Below are positions 18,158 to 28,806 of a stretch of DNA of 64,000 bases, in pieces. A program made the translations under genes and the position numbers. How positions within the stretch are numbered: position 1 is the stretch's first letter; each line of letters starts with the position of its first letter. The notes under the pieces are model-generated. The model saw only the letters and a program-made list of their open reading frames with translations, was not told where the DNA came from and searched no databases. This stretch comes from Burkholderiaceae bacterium 26 (GTDB taxonomy: Bacteria; Pseudomonadota; Gammaproteobacteria; Burkholderiales; Burkholderiaceae), in the NCBI GenBank assembly GCA_000955795.1, contig JYOB01000016.1, positions 459,908-523,907 on the forward strand, written 5' to 3'.

Positions 18158-18762
18158 GGCGTGGCTCCGTACAACGGCCCGCAGATGGCGCTGACGAATG
18201 CGGGCGTGATCCACCACATTGCTGCCAGCAGCACGAGCCACACGGCCAGCAGGAAGTGCCAGTACGTCGCGCAGAGGGCAACGGCACGCTGGGTGTGCTC
18301 GGTGTTCTTTCGCAGGCGTGCAACTGTCACCGCCCAGACGACGAGCCCACCGATGACATGCGCCGCATGCAAGCCGGTGAACACATATAGAAAGCTGTTG
18401 GATGGGTTGACTGCCACGCCTTGCCCGGTGGCGGACAGTTGCTGCCACGCTGTCCATTGGCCGAAGACGAACAGCGCGGCAAGCACGCCACCCGCTAGCA
18501 GCCAGATCGTGCGGCGTGCTCTCGCGCGCCGTGCCAGTTCCATGGCCACGCTGGCCAGCGCCAGCACGCCGGTGTTCCACCACAGCAGCACGGGGTGCGG
18601 AACCGGCATCCAATCGGGCTCGCGCATGCGCATGGCATAGGCCAGGATCAGCAGCGAGAACAGCGCCGTCACCACGGCCATGAACACACGCAGGCCAATG
18701 CGCCCGGCGTGTGGCAATACAGGCGCGGTATCGGGAACAAAGTGGCGGGGCAGGGTCGTCAT
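18154..18762 (-). CDS. Second subunit III-like protein of the oxidase operon
   Basis: A 202-residue membrane protein with about five helices. SNSFLYVFTGLHAAHVIGGLVVWAV and YWHFLLAVWLVLLA are the C-terminal blocks of subunit III, but the N-terminal half is divergent. The gene overlaps coxA upstream and the canonical subunit III gene downstream by four bases each. Paired subunit III genes are common in caa3-type operons. It may form one half of a split or duplicated subunit. Confidence 0.78.
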   Translation of the reverse strand: MTTLPRHFVPDTAPVLPHAGRIGLRVFMAVVTALFSLLILAYAMRMREPDWMPVPHPVLLWWNTGVLALASVAMELARRARARRTIWLLAGGVLAALFVFGQWTAWQQLSATGQGVAVNPSNSFLYVFTGLHAAHVIGGLVVWAVTVARLRKNTEHTQRAVALCATYWHFLLAVWLVLLAAMWWITPAFVSAICGPLYGATP

Positions 18763-20549
18763 GTGCGCACCCCGCTGGCGTGGAGGATGGTGGTTCCCGG
18801 CGCGGCTTCGGTACCCATGTCGGGTGCGCCGGTGGGCGGTTCGTTCTGGGGCACGAAATCATCCACGCGGTCGGGCGGGCTGTACTCGTATGCCCAGCGG
18901 TAGACCACCGGCAGCGTCGGCCCCCAATTGCCGTGCACGGGCGGCGTCTGCGGCGTCTGCCATTCGAGCGTGGTTGCCCGCCACGGGTTGGCTTCGGCCT
19001 TTTTGCCGCGCACGAGGCTCCACGCCAGGTTGAAGAGGAACAGCAACTGCGCCACGCCCACGATGATGGCGATGACGGTGATGAACGTATTCAGCGTCTG
19101 CGCGGAGTGCGGGATGAAGCTGTAGCCCTCATACGCGTAGTACCGCCGCGGCATGCCCAGCAAGCCCAGGTAGTGCATCGGAAAGTAGATCAGGTACGTG
19201 CCGATGAAGGTGATCCAGAAGTGCGCGCGGCCCAGCGTATCGTTCAGCATGCGGCCCGTCACCTTCGGATACCAGTGATAGAGCCCGCCGAACACCACCA
19301 GGATCGGCGACACGCCCATCACCATGTGGAAGTGCGCCACCACGAAGTACGTGTTGGACAGCGGAATGTCCACGCTCACGTTGCCCAGGAACAGCCCCGT
19401 CAAACCGCCAATGAGGAACGTGCTGATGAAGCCGATGGCAAACAGCATCGGCACGGTCAGGTGGATGTCGCCATGCCACAGCGTGAGCACCCAGTTGTAG
19501 ACCTTGAGCGCCGTCGGGATGGCGATGATGAGCGTGGTGGTGGCAAAGAAGAACCCGAAGTACGGGTTCATGCCCGAGACAAACATGTGGTGCGCCCAGA
19601 CAACGAACGACAGCACACCGATGATAAGAATGGCCCACACCATCATCCGGTAGCCGAAGATGTTCTTGCGCGCGTGCGTGCTGATGAGGTCCGACACGAT
19701 GCCGAAGGCGGGCAGCGCAACGATGTATACCTCAGGGTGCCCGAAGAACCAGAACAGGTGCTGGAACAGCAGCGGGCTGCCGCCGGCATGCGGCAGATGC
19801 TGCCCCATCGACACCACCGCCGGCACAAAGAAGCTGGTGCCCAGCGTCTTGTCGAGCAGCATCATGATGGCCGACACGAACAGCGCCGGAAACGCCAGCA
19901 GCGCCAGCACCGTCGCCGTAAAGATGCCCCACACCGTGAGCGGCATGCGCATGAGCGTCATGCCGCGCGTGCGCGCCTGCAGCGTGGTGGTCACGTAGTT
20001 GAGCCCGCCCATGGTGGCCGCCACGATGAAGATCGCCAGCGACACCAGCATCAGCACAATGCCCCATTCGGTGCCGGGCGTGCCGGGCAGGATCGCCTGC
20101 GGCGGATACAACGTCCAGCCCGCGCCGGTCGGTCCGCCCGGCACGAAGAAGCTCGCTACCAGCACCAGCACGGCCAGCAGGTAGACCCAGTAGCTGAGCA
20201 TGTTCAGGAACGGGAACACCATGTCGCGCGCGCCCAGCATGAGCGGGATCAGGTAGTTGCCGAAGCCGCCGAGGAACAGCGCCGTGAGCAGGTAGATCAC
20301 CATGATCATTCCGTGCATGGTGACGAACTGGTAGTAGTGGTTGGCGTCGATAAAGGCGAACTTGCCCGGAAAGCCCAGCTGCAGCCGCATCAGGTTCGAT
20401 AGCACGAGCCCCACCAGCCCGATGGCGATGGCCGTGAGCGCGTACTGCACCGCGATGACCTTGTGGTCCTGGCTCCAGACGTAGCGTGTCCAGAAGCTTT
20501 GCGGTGCGTGGCCCTGGCCGTGGTCGGCGTCGGCGGGTGCGTAGGACAT
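18759..20549 (-). CDS. coxA: Cytochrome c oxidase subunit I (A1-type haem-copper oxidase)
   Basis: A 596-residue catalytic subunit with twelve core helices. Haem ligands are H79 (MHGMIMV), H406 and H408 (VAHFHMVMG); copper-B ligands are H271, H320 and H321. GHPEVY contains E273 of the D-channel and the His-linked Tyr275, which places it in the A1 group. It reduces O2 to water and pumps protons using electrons from the CuA/cytochrome c subunit. GAGGAGA precedes the ATG. The C-terminal 90 residues are a hydrophilic extension of unknown role. Confidence 0.95.
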   Translation of the reverse strand: MSYAPADADHGQGHAPQSFWTRYVWSQDHKVIAVQYALTAIAIGLVGLVLSNLMRLQLGFPGKFAFIDANHYYQFVTMHGMIMVIYLLTALFLGGFGNYLIPLMLGARDMVFPFLNMLSYWVYLLAVLVLVASFFVPGGPTGAGWTLYPPQAILPGTPGTEWGIVLMLVSLAIFIVAATMGGLNYVTTTLQARTRGMTLMRMPLTVWGIFTATVLALLAFPALFVSAIMMLLDKTLGTSFFVPAVVSMGQHLPHAGGSPLLFQHLFWFFGHPEVYIVALPAFGIVSDLISTHARKNIFGYRMMVWAILIIGVLSFVVWAHHMFVSGMNPYFGFFFATTTLIIAIPTALKVYNWVLTLWHGDIHLTVPMLFAIGFISTFLIGGLTGLFLGNVSVDIPLSNTYFVVAHFHMVMGVSPILVVFGGLYHWYPKVTGRMLNDTLGRAHFWITFIGTYLIYFPMHYLGLLGMPRRYYAYEGYSFIPHSAQTLNTFITVIAIIVGVAQLLFLFNLAWSLVRGKKAEANPWRATTLEWQTPQTPPVHGNWGPTLPVVYRWAYEYSPPDRVDDFVPQNEPPTGAPDMGTEAAPGTTILHASGVRT

Positions 20550-20561
20550 GGTTTCTCCTCG

Positions 20562-21719
20562 CTACGGTTTTGCAGCGGTCGCCGCAGCGTCGCCACCTTG
20601 CGCCTTGATGTACGCCACCAGCGCTGCGAGCTCCTGCTCGCTCAGGTCGAAGTTCGGCATGATGGGCGCGAAGCCTTTGACCACACGCGCTTTCGGATCG
20701 CGGATGAAGGCACGCAGATAGGCTTCATCGGCCACAGCGGTTGAGCCGTCGGCCATGGTCTGTGTGGAGCCGTACAAGCCCTTCCATGTCGGGCCGACGC
20801 CAGGGGTGCCATTCACCGTGTGGCAGGCGACGCAGCCTTTGGCCTGCGCGAGCGTGTGGCCTTGCTCCGCCAGAGCCTGTGCGCTGCCGCCCGCAGCGGC
20901 GGGGGCGGCCTGCACTTTCGCCTTCTGGCTCTGCTCGAAGGTGGTCTGCCGCGCGAGCCAGCGGGCAAACGATGCCTCGTCTTCCACGACCACCACACCG
21001 CGCATGTTGGAGTGCCCGATACCGCAGAGCTGCGCGCACAGGATGTCGTAGCGGCCTGCCTTGGTGGGCGTGAACCAGAACGTGGTGATCATGCCCGGCA
21101 CCATGTTCATGCGCGCGCGGAACGGCGGCACATAAAAGTCGTGCAGCACATCGCGCGAGCGCGCCAGCACCTGGATCGGGCGGTTGATTGGCAGGTGCAG
21201 TTCGGGGGTTTCGATCAGGTAGTTGTCGCGTCCGTTCGGGTCAGCCGGGTTCATGCCGAACGGGTTGTCGTTGCTCATGTAGCGCACGTCGGTCGTGCCG
21301 AGCTTGCCGCCGGGGCCGGCAAAGCGGAAGCGCCATTGCCATTGCTGGCCGAGCACTTCCATCTGCAGGGCGTTTGTTGGCGGGCGTACGTAATCGGCAT
21401 AGACGAACAGGCCGGGCGCGAGCAGCGCTGCCACACCCACACTGGTGACGCCGATCAGCCACCATTCCAGTCGCGTGTTGTGCGGCTCGTAGGCGGCGCG
21501 CTGGTTGGGTTGGCCATCGCGATGGCGATAGCGCAGGAGCGCTGCGACGACGAAGAGGTTGATGGCGACAAACAGCACGCCGGTGATGACGATGGTGATC
21601 GTCAGCGTGTCGTCCATGCGCACCCAGTTGGAGGCGATCGGGGTGATCCACCACGGGCTGGCAAAGTGAAACCCCACCGCCAGCACGACGATCAGCACGA
21701 GCGCAATCGCAAGGGCCAT
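20562..21719 (-). CDS. coxB: Cytochrome c oxidase subunit II fused to cytochrome c (caa3 type)
   Basis: A 385-residue subunit with two N-terminal membrane helices and a periplasmic cupredoxin domain. The CuA ligands H193, C228, C232, H236 and M239 are present (LCAQLCGIGHSNM). A C-terminal cytochrome c domain has the haem motif C296-VA-C299-H300. The fusion defines a caa3-type oxidase. The ATG at 21719 is preferred over an upstream GTG at 21725 because GGGAGG lies five bases before it. It is the first gene of the oxidase operon. Confidence 0.93.
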   Translation of the reverse strand: MALAIALVLIVVLAVGFHFASPWWITPIASNWVRMDDTLTITIVITGVLFVAINLFVVAALLRYRHRDGQPNQRAAYEPHNTRLEWWLIGVTSVGVAALLAPGLFVYADYVRPPTNALQMEVLGQQWQWRFRFAGPGGKLGTTDVRYMSNDNPFGMNPADPNGRDNYLIETPELHLPINRPIQVLARSRDVLHDFYVPPFRARMNMVPGMITTFWFTPTKAGRYDILCAQLCGIGHSNMRGVVVVEDEASFARWLARQTTFEQSQKAKVQAAPAAAGGSAQALAEQGHTLAQAKGCVACHTVNGTPGVGPTWKGLYGSTQTMADGSTAVADEAYLRAFIRDPKARVVKGFAPIMPNFDLSEQELAALVAYIKAQGGDAAATAAKP

Positions 21720-21862
21720 GGGCACCTCCCGGCGAGGGATTCCCTCAACACGCTAAAGACAGGCTAGGTCGCGCACTCGGATCGTGCAAGGCAACGTAAG
21801 GACGAGGCGCACCCAGCGTACAGATAGCGCCGATGTGGCATCTGCGTGCTGCGCCGCAATGC

Positions 21863-21901
21863 AAAACGGCCGCCTCCGGCATGTGTTGCCAGAGGCGGCC
21901 G
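21863..21901 (-). terminator. Rho-independent terminator for the 21952-22464 gene
   Basis: CGGCCGCCTC and GAGGCGGCCG form a perfect 10-bp stem, with a smaller inner stem in the 15-base spacer. On the minus strand the stem is followed by TTTTG. It lies 50 bases beyond the stop at 21952 and separates that gene from the oxidase operon. Confidence 0.7.
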
Positions 21902-21951
21902 CCTCCTGATGGCGCCGCTCAGCTTGCGGCGCCGCAGGAAAAAGGGGTGTG

Positions 21952-22464
21952 TCAGTGCATCGGTTCGCGTACGCGCCGCTCCAGCATGCCGTAGGTGATG
22001 GCCGCCGCCACCCCAAACAGCAGGTTCGCCAGTAGCGGCCCCGAGCCGCGCTCCGACACAAACCACGGAAACACGGCCGTCATGCCGTAGAAGTTCACCG
22101 CGTACGCCACGATCCCGAAGACCACGCCAACGGCCGCGAGCATGCCCGGGCTCGAATCGAAGTGGAACGGCGCGATGATGGCGCCAAGGATCATCCCCAT
22201 GATGGCGCCGAGCACGAAGTGCAGCACGAGCGCCGTCACGACGATGCTGTAGCTGAACAGGGACATTTCTTCCAGTGCGCCCCGGCCCATGACCATGGCG
22301 GCGATCTTGTGGGTCGGGCGCCATGGGCTTTCATTGAGCACCATGGTCGACCAGAAGAATTCGAGCACGATGACCAGTGCGCCGCCCACGAGGCCGGCCA
22401 CGCTGGCGGCGAGCCAGTCAGGCATGCGGCGCTCCCAATGATGCGATTGCATGTGCAGTTCCAT
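21952..22464 (-). CDS. Four-helix membrane protein, function unknown
   Basis: A 170-residue protein with about four hydrophobic segments (AASVAGLVGGALVIVLEFFW, YSIVVTALVLHFVLGAIMGM, AVGVVFGIVAYAVNFYGM and the C-terminal LLANLLFGVAAAITYGM). The polar N-terminus is His-rich. AGGAGG precedes the ATG. It lies upstream of the oxidase operon in the same orientation but has its own terminator. I do not recognise a characterised family; similar proteins are often near cytochrome oxidases. Confidence 0.7.
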   Translation of the reverse strand: MELHMQSHHWERRMPDWLAASVAGLVGGALVIVLEFFWSTMVLNESPWRPTHKIAAMVMGRGALEEMSLFSYSIVVTALVLHFVLGAIMGMILGAIIAPFHFDSSPGMLAAVGVVFGIVAYAVNFYGMTAVFPWFVSERGSGPLLANLLFGVAAAITYGMLERRVREPMH

Positions 22465-22561
22465 ACGAACCTCCTGCTGATGTATCTACGCAAGCACTTA
22501 GGAATCGGAAGCGCCACTTACGGTGCTGCAAAGCGCTGTGCGACAAGTGCCTTGTGCAAAA

Positions 22562-23020
22562 TCAGTCTGGCAGATACGGGTGCCAACGCAAGGTACAAAA
22601 TCCATGCGCATCGCACAGCACTACGGCGTTCTGCTCGAACGTGAGCATCAGGGTGTCGGCGATGGCCGGGTCTTCGATGAACAGAAGCAGGCTCGGCTCG
22701 GGCGACCACGTGTTCGCCGGGGCATCTTCCGGCGGGCCGCCTTCGCCAGAGAGCCACGGCATGCCGCGCGCGATGGCCCAGGCCAGCAGTTCGGCCTGCC
22801 GCGCAGCGTTTTCATCGGCAGACACCGCGTGGGAGAAAGGCTGGTGCGCCGTCACGAAGACGGCCCACGGTGCATTGGCTTGCGCAAGCAGAGCCGCCAC
22901 ACATGGGTTGACGGCATCGACGCGCAGCAGCACGTCGCCCTGCGGTGCGCTGACGCGATACCGCGCGCTGCGGTAAGCGGCAATCAACTCAGGTGCGGGA
23001 GCGGGCGGATGACGGTGCAT
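22562..23020 (-). CDS. DUF3293 domain protein
   Basis: A 152-residue soluble protein. LIAAYRSARYRV, FVTAHQPFSHAVS, GEGGPPEDAP and EPSLLLFIEDP follow the DUF3293 pattern. The family has no known activity. I start at the ATG at 23020; a longer frame to 23059 lacks family similarity. No close operon partner on the same strand: the next minus gene starts 98 bases downstream. Confidence 0.75.
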   Translation of the reverse strand: MHRHPPAPAPELIAAYRSARYRVSAPQGDVLLRVDAVNPCVAALLAQANAPWAVFVTAHQPFSHAVSADENAARQAELLAWAIARGMPWLSGEGGPPEDAPANTWSPEPSLLLFIEDPAIADTLMLTFEQNAVVLCDAHGFCTLRWHPYLPD

Positions 23021-23175
23021 TGTTGCGTCGCATGGTCGCGGCCATCTGATTTGGCGCAACGCAAAAGGGCGTTCGATGTCACAGAATAGCGTGTGGGTGG
23101 CCCGAACGCTGCCCCAGCACAGTCAGCACAGTCAACACAGTATTCCGACAACCACTCCCCTGCGAGGCTTGAACC

Positions 23176-23631
23176 ATGTACAAGAAGATCCTGGTCGCCA
23201 TTGATGGCAGCGAAACCAGCAAGTTGGCCCTGGCCGAGGCCGTGCGCCTGGCCAAGGCATTCCAGAGCACTGTCCGCGCGGTCTATATCGTCGACAGCCC
23301 GGCCATGCTGTTCGACGTCGGCTATTACGACCCGACCGAGCTGCGCAAGTCGTTTATCCAGGCCGGCACCGCGCTGCTGGCCGACACCGCCGCAACGCTC
23401 ACCTCTGCCGGTTTGCAGCAGGAAACGGTGCTGGTGGAAACGCAGAACGTGGGTGAGGATGTGGCCGCCGCTCTGCAAGGCGAAGTGGTGCGCAGTGGCG
23501 CCGATGTGGTCGTGATCGGCACGCACGGCCGCCGTGGGCTGGCGCATGCGATGTTGGGCAGCGTGGCCGAGAAGTTCATCCGCCAGGCGACCACGCCGGT
23601 GTTGCTGGTGCGCGGCCCGGCCAAAGGCTGA
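23176..23631 (+). CDS. Universal stress protein, UspA family
   Basis: A 151-residue single Usp domain. The N-terminal KKILVAIDGSETSKLA and the C-terminal GTHGRRGLAHAMLGSVAE (G-x2-G-x9-G-S) form the ATP-binding motif, so this is probably an ATP-binding member. Family members act in stress and hypoxia survival. It is alone on its strand, with a hairpin 15 bases after the stop. Confidence 0.9.
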   Translation: MYKKILVAIDGSETSKLALAEAVRLAKAFQSTVRAVYIVDSPAMLFDVGYYDPTELRKSFIQAGTALLADTAATLTSAGLQQETVLVETQNVGEDVAAALQGEVVRSGADVVVIGTHGRRGLAHAMLGSVAEKFIRQATTPVLLVRGPAKG

Positions 23632-23646
23632 GTTTCGCTGTCGTTG

Positions 23647-23670
23647 CGCAGGCAGGGCTTCCTGCCTGCG
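23647..23670. repeat. Perfect 10-bp hairpin between usp and yceH
   Basis: CGCAGGCAGG and CCTGCCTGCG pair perfectly around a GCTT tetraloop. No T run follows on either strand, so it is an imperfect terminator at best. It may stabilise the usp mRNA 3' end or sit in the yceH leader. Confidence 0.5.
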
Positions 23671-23733
23671 GGTGCCGGATATGATGTTGGGATTCGATTT
23701 GCCCCAACCCAGCGTATCCGTCGCCGCCCCATC

Positions 23734-24432
23734 ATGAATATCAATCCCGACGCTGTGCAGCGTCGCGCCATCCGCACCCTCACCGCACTTGAAGGACGCG
23801 TGCTCGGCGTTCTGGTCGAAAAGCAGCACACGGTGCCCGACACTTATCCGCTGACGCTCAATGCGCTGGCGGCCGGCTGCAATCAGAAAACCGCACGTGC
23901 GCCGGTCATGTCCGTCACCGAAGCCGAGATCCTTACGGCCATCGACGGGCTGAAATCGATGAGCCTGGTCATGGAAGGCAGCAGCAGCCGCGTGCCGCGC
24001 TTCGAGCACAACATGAACCGCGTGCTCGGTGTGCCGAGCCAATCGGTCGCGTTGCTTACCGTGCTGTTGCTGCGCGGTCCGCAGACCGCAGCCGAGCTGC
24101 GACTGAACGCGGCGCGGTTCCACGCCTTTGCCGACATTTCATCCGTTGAAGCGTTTCTGGATGAGCTGGCTGAGAACGATCCACCCTATGTCGTCAAGCT
24201 GCAGCGTATGCCGGGGGAGCGTGAAAGCCGTTGGATGCACCTGCTGTGCGGTGAAGTTGCGCAAGCCGATATGCGGCAAGGCGACGGCGTTGACGAGTCC
24301 ATCGCACCGTCTGAGTTTGAAGCGCTGAAGGCGGAGCAGAAGCAGTTGGCCGACAAGGTGGCCAGGCTTCAGGCGCTAGTCGAGCAGATGGCCGGTGAAC
24401 TGGGTATCTCGATCGACAAGTCGGTGCTGTAG
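23734..24432 (+). CDS. YceH family protein (UPF0502/DUF480)
   Basis: A 232-residue protein made of two winged-helix domains. LEGRVLGVLVEKQHTVPDTYPLTLNALA and the repeat-like LLTVLLLRGPQTAAELR segments are diagnostic. A short coiled coil (EALKAEQKQLADKVARLQALVEQ) ends the protein. The molecular role is unknown, though the fold suggests nucleic-acid contact. The ATG at 23734 fits the family start; the frame is open 30 codons further up. Confidence 0.85.
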   Translation: MNINPDAVQRRAIRTLTALEGRVLGVLVEKQHTVPDTYPLTLNALAAGCNQKTARAPVMSVTEAEILTAIDGLKSMSLVMEGSSSRVPRFEHNMNRVLGVPSQSVALLTVLLLRGPQTAAELRLNAARFHAFADISSVEAFLDELAENDPPYVVKLQRMPGERESRWMHLLCGEVAQADMRQGDGVDESIAPSEFEALKAEQKQLADKVARLQALVEQMAGELGISIDKSVL

Positions 24433-24437
24433 ATGCA

Positions 24438-24466
24438 ACCGGCCGCCCGTATCGGGCGGGGCCGGT
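24438..24466. terminator. GC hairpin between convergent yceH and edd
   Basis: ACCGGC and GCCGGT bound an inner stem CGCCCG/CGGGCG around TAT. It lies in the 49-base gap between the two convergent stop codons. Only short T stretches follow, so it is probably a weak bidirectional terminator. Confidence 0.5.
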
Positions 24467-24481
24467 CGGTTTGCCTTCAGC

Positions 24482-26311
<1,830 letters not shown>

Positions 26312-26352
26312 GCGGGTTCTCCTGGGGGGTAGGTCCGGGCAGGACGGAATAC

Positions 26353-26367
26353 TGTAATTTTCCTACA
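26353..26367. promoter_or_regulatory. Candidate HexR operator, edd side
   Basis: TGTAATTTTCCTACA is a 15-base imperfect palindrome (TGTA at one end, TACA at the other). It resembles the HexR half-site pattern of proteobacteria. It lies between the divergent edd and zwf starts, nearer edd. A better copy is at 26541. Confidence 0.5.
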
Positions 26368-26540
26368 AATGCGCCGAATGTGGTGCAGGGTTTTCCACAG
26401 GTATCGCATCCGATGCAGTGCCGATAACACGGACGAGCACGCGAATTGCGTGCCAAGAGACGCGCCGAAGCCTACGCTCTGCGGCAAAAGCCTCGCCGGA
26501 AACGCTTGCCCGAGCAGTTTCACGAACGCCTTGCTCGCGA

Positions 26541-26555
26541 TGTAGTAATACTACA
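26541..26555. promoter_or_regulatory. Candidate HexR operator, zwf side
   Basis: TGTAGTAATACTACA is a perfect 15-base palindrome centred on one A. It lies 78 to 92 bases ahead of the zwf ATG in an AT-rich stretch suited to a promoter. It matches the TGTA...TACA form of HexR sites; the RpiR/HexR gene is in the same cluster. Confidence 0.65.
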
Positions 26556-26632
26556 AAATAAGCTAAAAACACGTGGTGTCTTGCTAGTCAGCTAGGCTAG
26601 CCTAATCGATGGCTCACACACAGGAGATGACG

Positions 26633-28102
26633 ATGTCGGTGCCCGCATTCGACATGGTGTTGTTCGGCGGTACGGGCGATCTTGCCCGCCGCAAGCTGAT
26701 TCCGGCCTTGTTCGATGCGCATCAGGGCGGCGAACTGCACCCGCGTGGGCGGATCTTCGCCATCGGCACGCAGCCGCTGGAGACAGCCGGCTACCTTGCC
26801 CTGCTGGAGCGCGAAACGCGCCCGACCATGCGCCTGTACTCTGGCGCGCCCGTTTCCGACGACGCCTGGGCCTCGTTTGCCGAGCGCATCGTTTATCAGC
26901 AGGTCGACGCCCGCAAGCCCGAGCAGTTCGACGGATTGGCCGCCGCGCTGGGTGAAGACCGCGCCCCAGTAACCGTGTGCTACTTGGCCACCGCCCCGGG
27001 CTTCTTCATCGACATCTGCGCGCAACTCGCCCGCGTCGGGCTGAATACGCCCAATGTGCGGCTGGTGCTGGAAAAGCCGCTGGGCACCGATCTCGCGTCG
27101 AACGAGCGTATCAATTCCGCCGTGGCGCAATTCTTTGCCGAAGACCAGATCTACCGGATCGACCACTACCTCGGGAAAGAGTCTGTCCAGAACCTGATGG
27201 CGATCCGCTTTGGCAACGCGCTGTTCGAGCCGCTGTGGCGCCGCGAGTGGATCAAGGACGTGCAGATCACCATTGCCGAGCAGCTTGGCGTGGAAAAGCG
27301 CGGCGATTTCTACGACGGTGTCGGCGCGCTGCGCGACATGGTGCAGAACCACCTGCTGCAACTGCTGTGTATCGTCGCCATGGAGCCGCCGTCGAGCCTG
27401 TCGCAAGACGCCATCCGCGATGAGAAGCTGAAGATCCTCAAGGCGCTCAAGCCGATCCCGCTGCAGGAAGTGCCCGAGAAGACCGTACGCGGCCAGTATC
27501 TCGAAGGCGCCATTGCGGGGCAGCCGGTGCAGGGCTATCTGCATGAGCAGGGCATTCCGCCGGACAGCCGTACCGAAACGTTCGTCTCGATCAAAGCCGA
27601 GATTGCCAACTGGCGCTGGGCCGGCGTGCCGTTCTACCTGCGCACTGGCAAGCGCATGCCGCAGCGCTTGGCGGAGATCGTGGTGCGTTTTCACGACGTG
27701 CCGCACGCGCTGTTTCCCAAGCCGCTGATCCAGTTTCCGGAAAACCGTCTCGTCATCCGCCTGCAGCCTGAAGAAAGCATCCGCCTGCAGTTCCTGACCA
27801 AGACGCCGGGCGCGGCGCTCGGCCTGCAGCCGTCCACGCTGGACCTGGACTTTACCGACCACGGCGGCGTGCGCCATGCCGGCGCGTATGAGCGTCTGCT
27901 GATGGACGCTGTCAATGGCAAGCTCGGTCTGTTCGTGCGCCGCGATGAGCAGGCCGAAGCCTGGCGCTGGGTCGAACCGATCATTGAAGCGTGGAACGAA
28001 GCACGCATTCCGCCCAAGGGTTACACCGCAGGCAGTTGGGGCCCGGCGGCATCGAGCGCGCTGCTCTCACGCGACAACGCTGCCTGGCACGAGGAGATGT
28101 AA
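26633..28102 (+). CDS. zwf: Glucose-6-phosphate 1-dehydrogenase
   Basis: A 489-residue G6PDH. FGGTGDLARRKL is the nucleotide-binding G-x-x-G-D-L motif (residues 11-22) and RIDHYLGKESVQN is the active-site signature with the substrate-binding Lys and catalytic His. The ATG at 26633 is chosen over 26609 and 26627 because AGGAG lies six bases upstream and the length then equals typical Zwf. It feeds the Entner-Doudoroff and pentose phosphate routes. The stop codon overlaps the pgl start (TAATG). Confidence 0.95.
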   Translation: MSVPAFDMVLFGGTGDLARRKLIPALFDAHQGGELHPRGRIFAIGTQPLETAGYLALLERETRPTMRLYSGAPVSDDAWASFAERIVYQQVDARKPEQFDGLAAALGEDRAPVTVCYLATAPGFFIDICAQLARVGLNTPNVRLVLEKPLGTDLASNERINSAVAQFFAEDQIYRIDHYLGKESVQNLMAIRFGNALFEPLWRREWIKDVQITIAEQLGVEKRGDFYDGVGALRDMVQNHLLQLLCIVAMEPPSSLSQDAIRDEKLKILKALKPIPLQEVPEKTVRGQYLEGAIAGQPVQGYLHEQGIPPDSRTETFVSIKAEIANWRWAGVPFYLRTGKRMPQRLAEIVVRFHDVPHALFPKPLIQFPENRLVIRLQPEESIRLQFLTKTPGAALGLQPSTLDLDFTDHGGVRHAGAYERLLMDAVNGKLGLFVRRDEQAEAWRWVEPIIEAWNEARIPPKGYTAGSWGPAASSALLSRDNAAWHEEM

Positions 28103-28806
28103 TGGCAATGCGCTGGCACGCAGTTCCAGACGCCGCGGCGCAGGTGCAAGCGTTGGCAGCGTCCATTGCCAACACGCTCACGTATGTGATCGAAGAACAG
28201 GGCAGCGTGTGCCTGGCCGTGTCGGGCGGGCGCTCGCCTATTGCGCTGTTTGCCGCGTTGCGCGTGTTGCCGCTGCGCTGGGCCGATGTGTCGATCACCT
28301 TGGTCGACGAGCGTGCCGTGCCGCCCGAGCATGCCGACAGCAACGCGCGCCTCGTCCGCGAGCACCTGTTGCAGGATGCGGCAGCAGCGGCGCGCTTTTT
28401 TCCGCTGGTGTTGTCACCGCACGTGCATGGCGAATCGGTTGACGTGGATGCATGCGTGGCGACTGCCAATGATCCGTTTCAGCAACCCGACGTAGTGATT
28501 CTCGGCATGGGGGACGATGGGCATACCGCATCGTTGTTTCCCGACGCGCCTGAATTGAACGAGGGCATCGATCGCACGCGGGCGCCGGCTTATCTGCCGG
28601 TGCGCCCGGGCACAGCGCCGCATCGGCGTATCAGCCTGAATCTGTCTGCGCTGTGTGCGGCGCGGCGGTTGTTCCTTTCGATCTCAGGGCCGGTCAAGCG
28701 CGGTGTGTTTGAGGATGCCGCGCGAGGCGTGGCACAGCGCGCGCTGCCGGTGAGCTACGTCATTCATCAGCGGGAGGTACCGCTCGATGTCTATTGGACT
28801 ACATGA
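28102..28806 (+). CDS. pgl: 6-phosphogluconolactonase
   Basis: A 234-residue SugarP-isomerase-fold lactonase (NagB/DevB type). SGGRSPIALFAAL, LVDERAVPPEHADSN and GMGDDGHTASLFP are the family motifs. It hydrolyses 6-phosphogluconolactone made by Zwf. GAGGAG lies five bases before the ATG, which shares an A with the zwf stop. Its own 3' end overlaps glk by 20 bases, so zwf-pgl-glk is one coupled unit. Confidence 0.93.
   Translation: MAMRWHAVPDAAAQVQALAASIANTLTYVIEEQGSVCLAVSGGRSPIALFAALRVLPLRWADVSITLVDERAVPPEHADSNARLVREHLLQDAAAAARFFPLVLSPHVHGESVDVDACVATANDPFQQPDVVILGMGDDGHTASLFPDAPELNEGIDRTRAPAYLPVRPGTAPHRRISLNLSALCAARRLFLSISGPVKRGVFEDAARGVAQRALPVSYVIHQREVPLDVYWTT

Noticed and set aside
18711-20402. 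Long plus-strand open frame of over 560 codons antisense to coxA
   Set aside because: It is His/Arg/Asp-rich shadow sequence, has no family features, and lies wholly opposite a well-supported oxidase gene.
23647-23670. Rho-independent terminator after usp
   Set aside because: The hairpin is perfect, but neither strand has a T run after it; kept only as a repeat.
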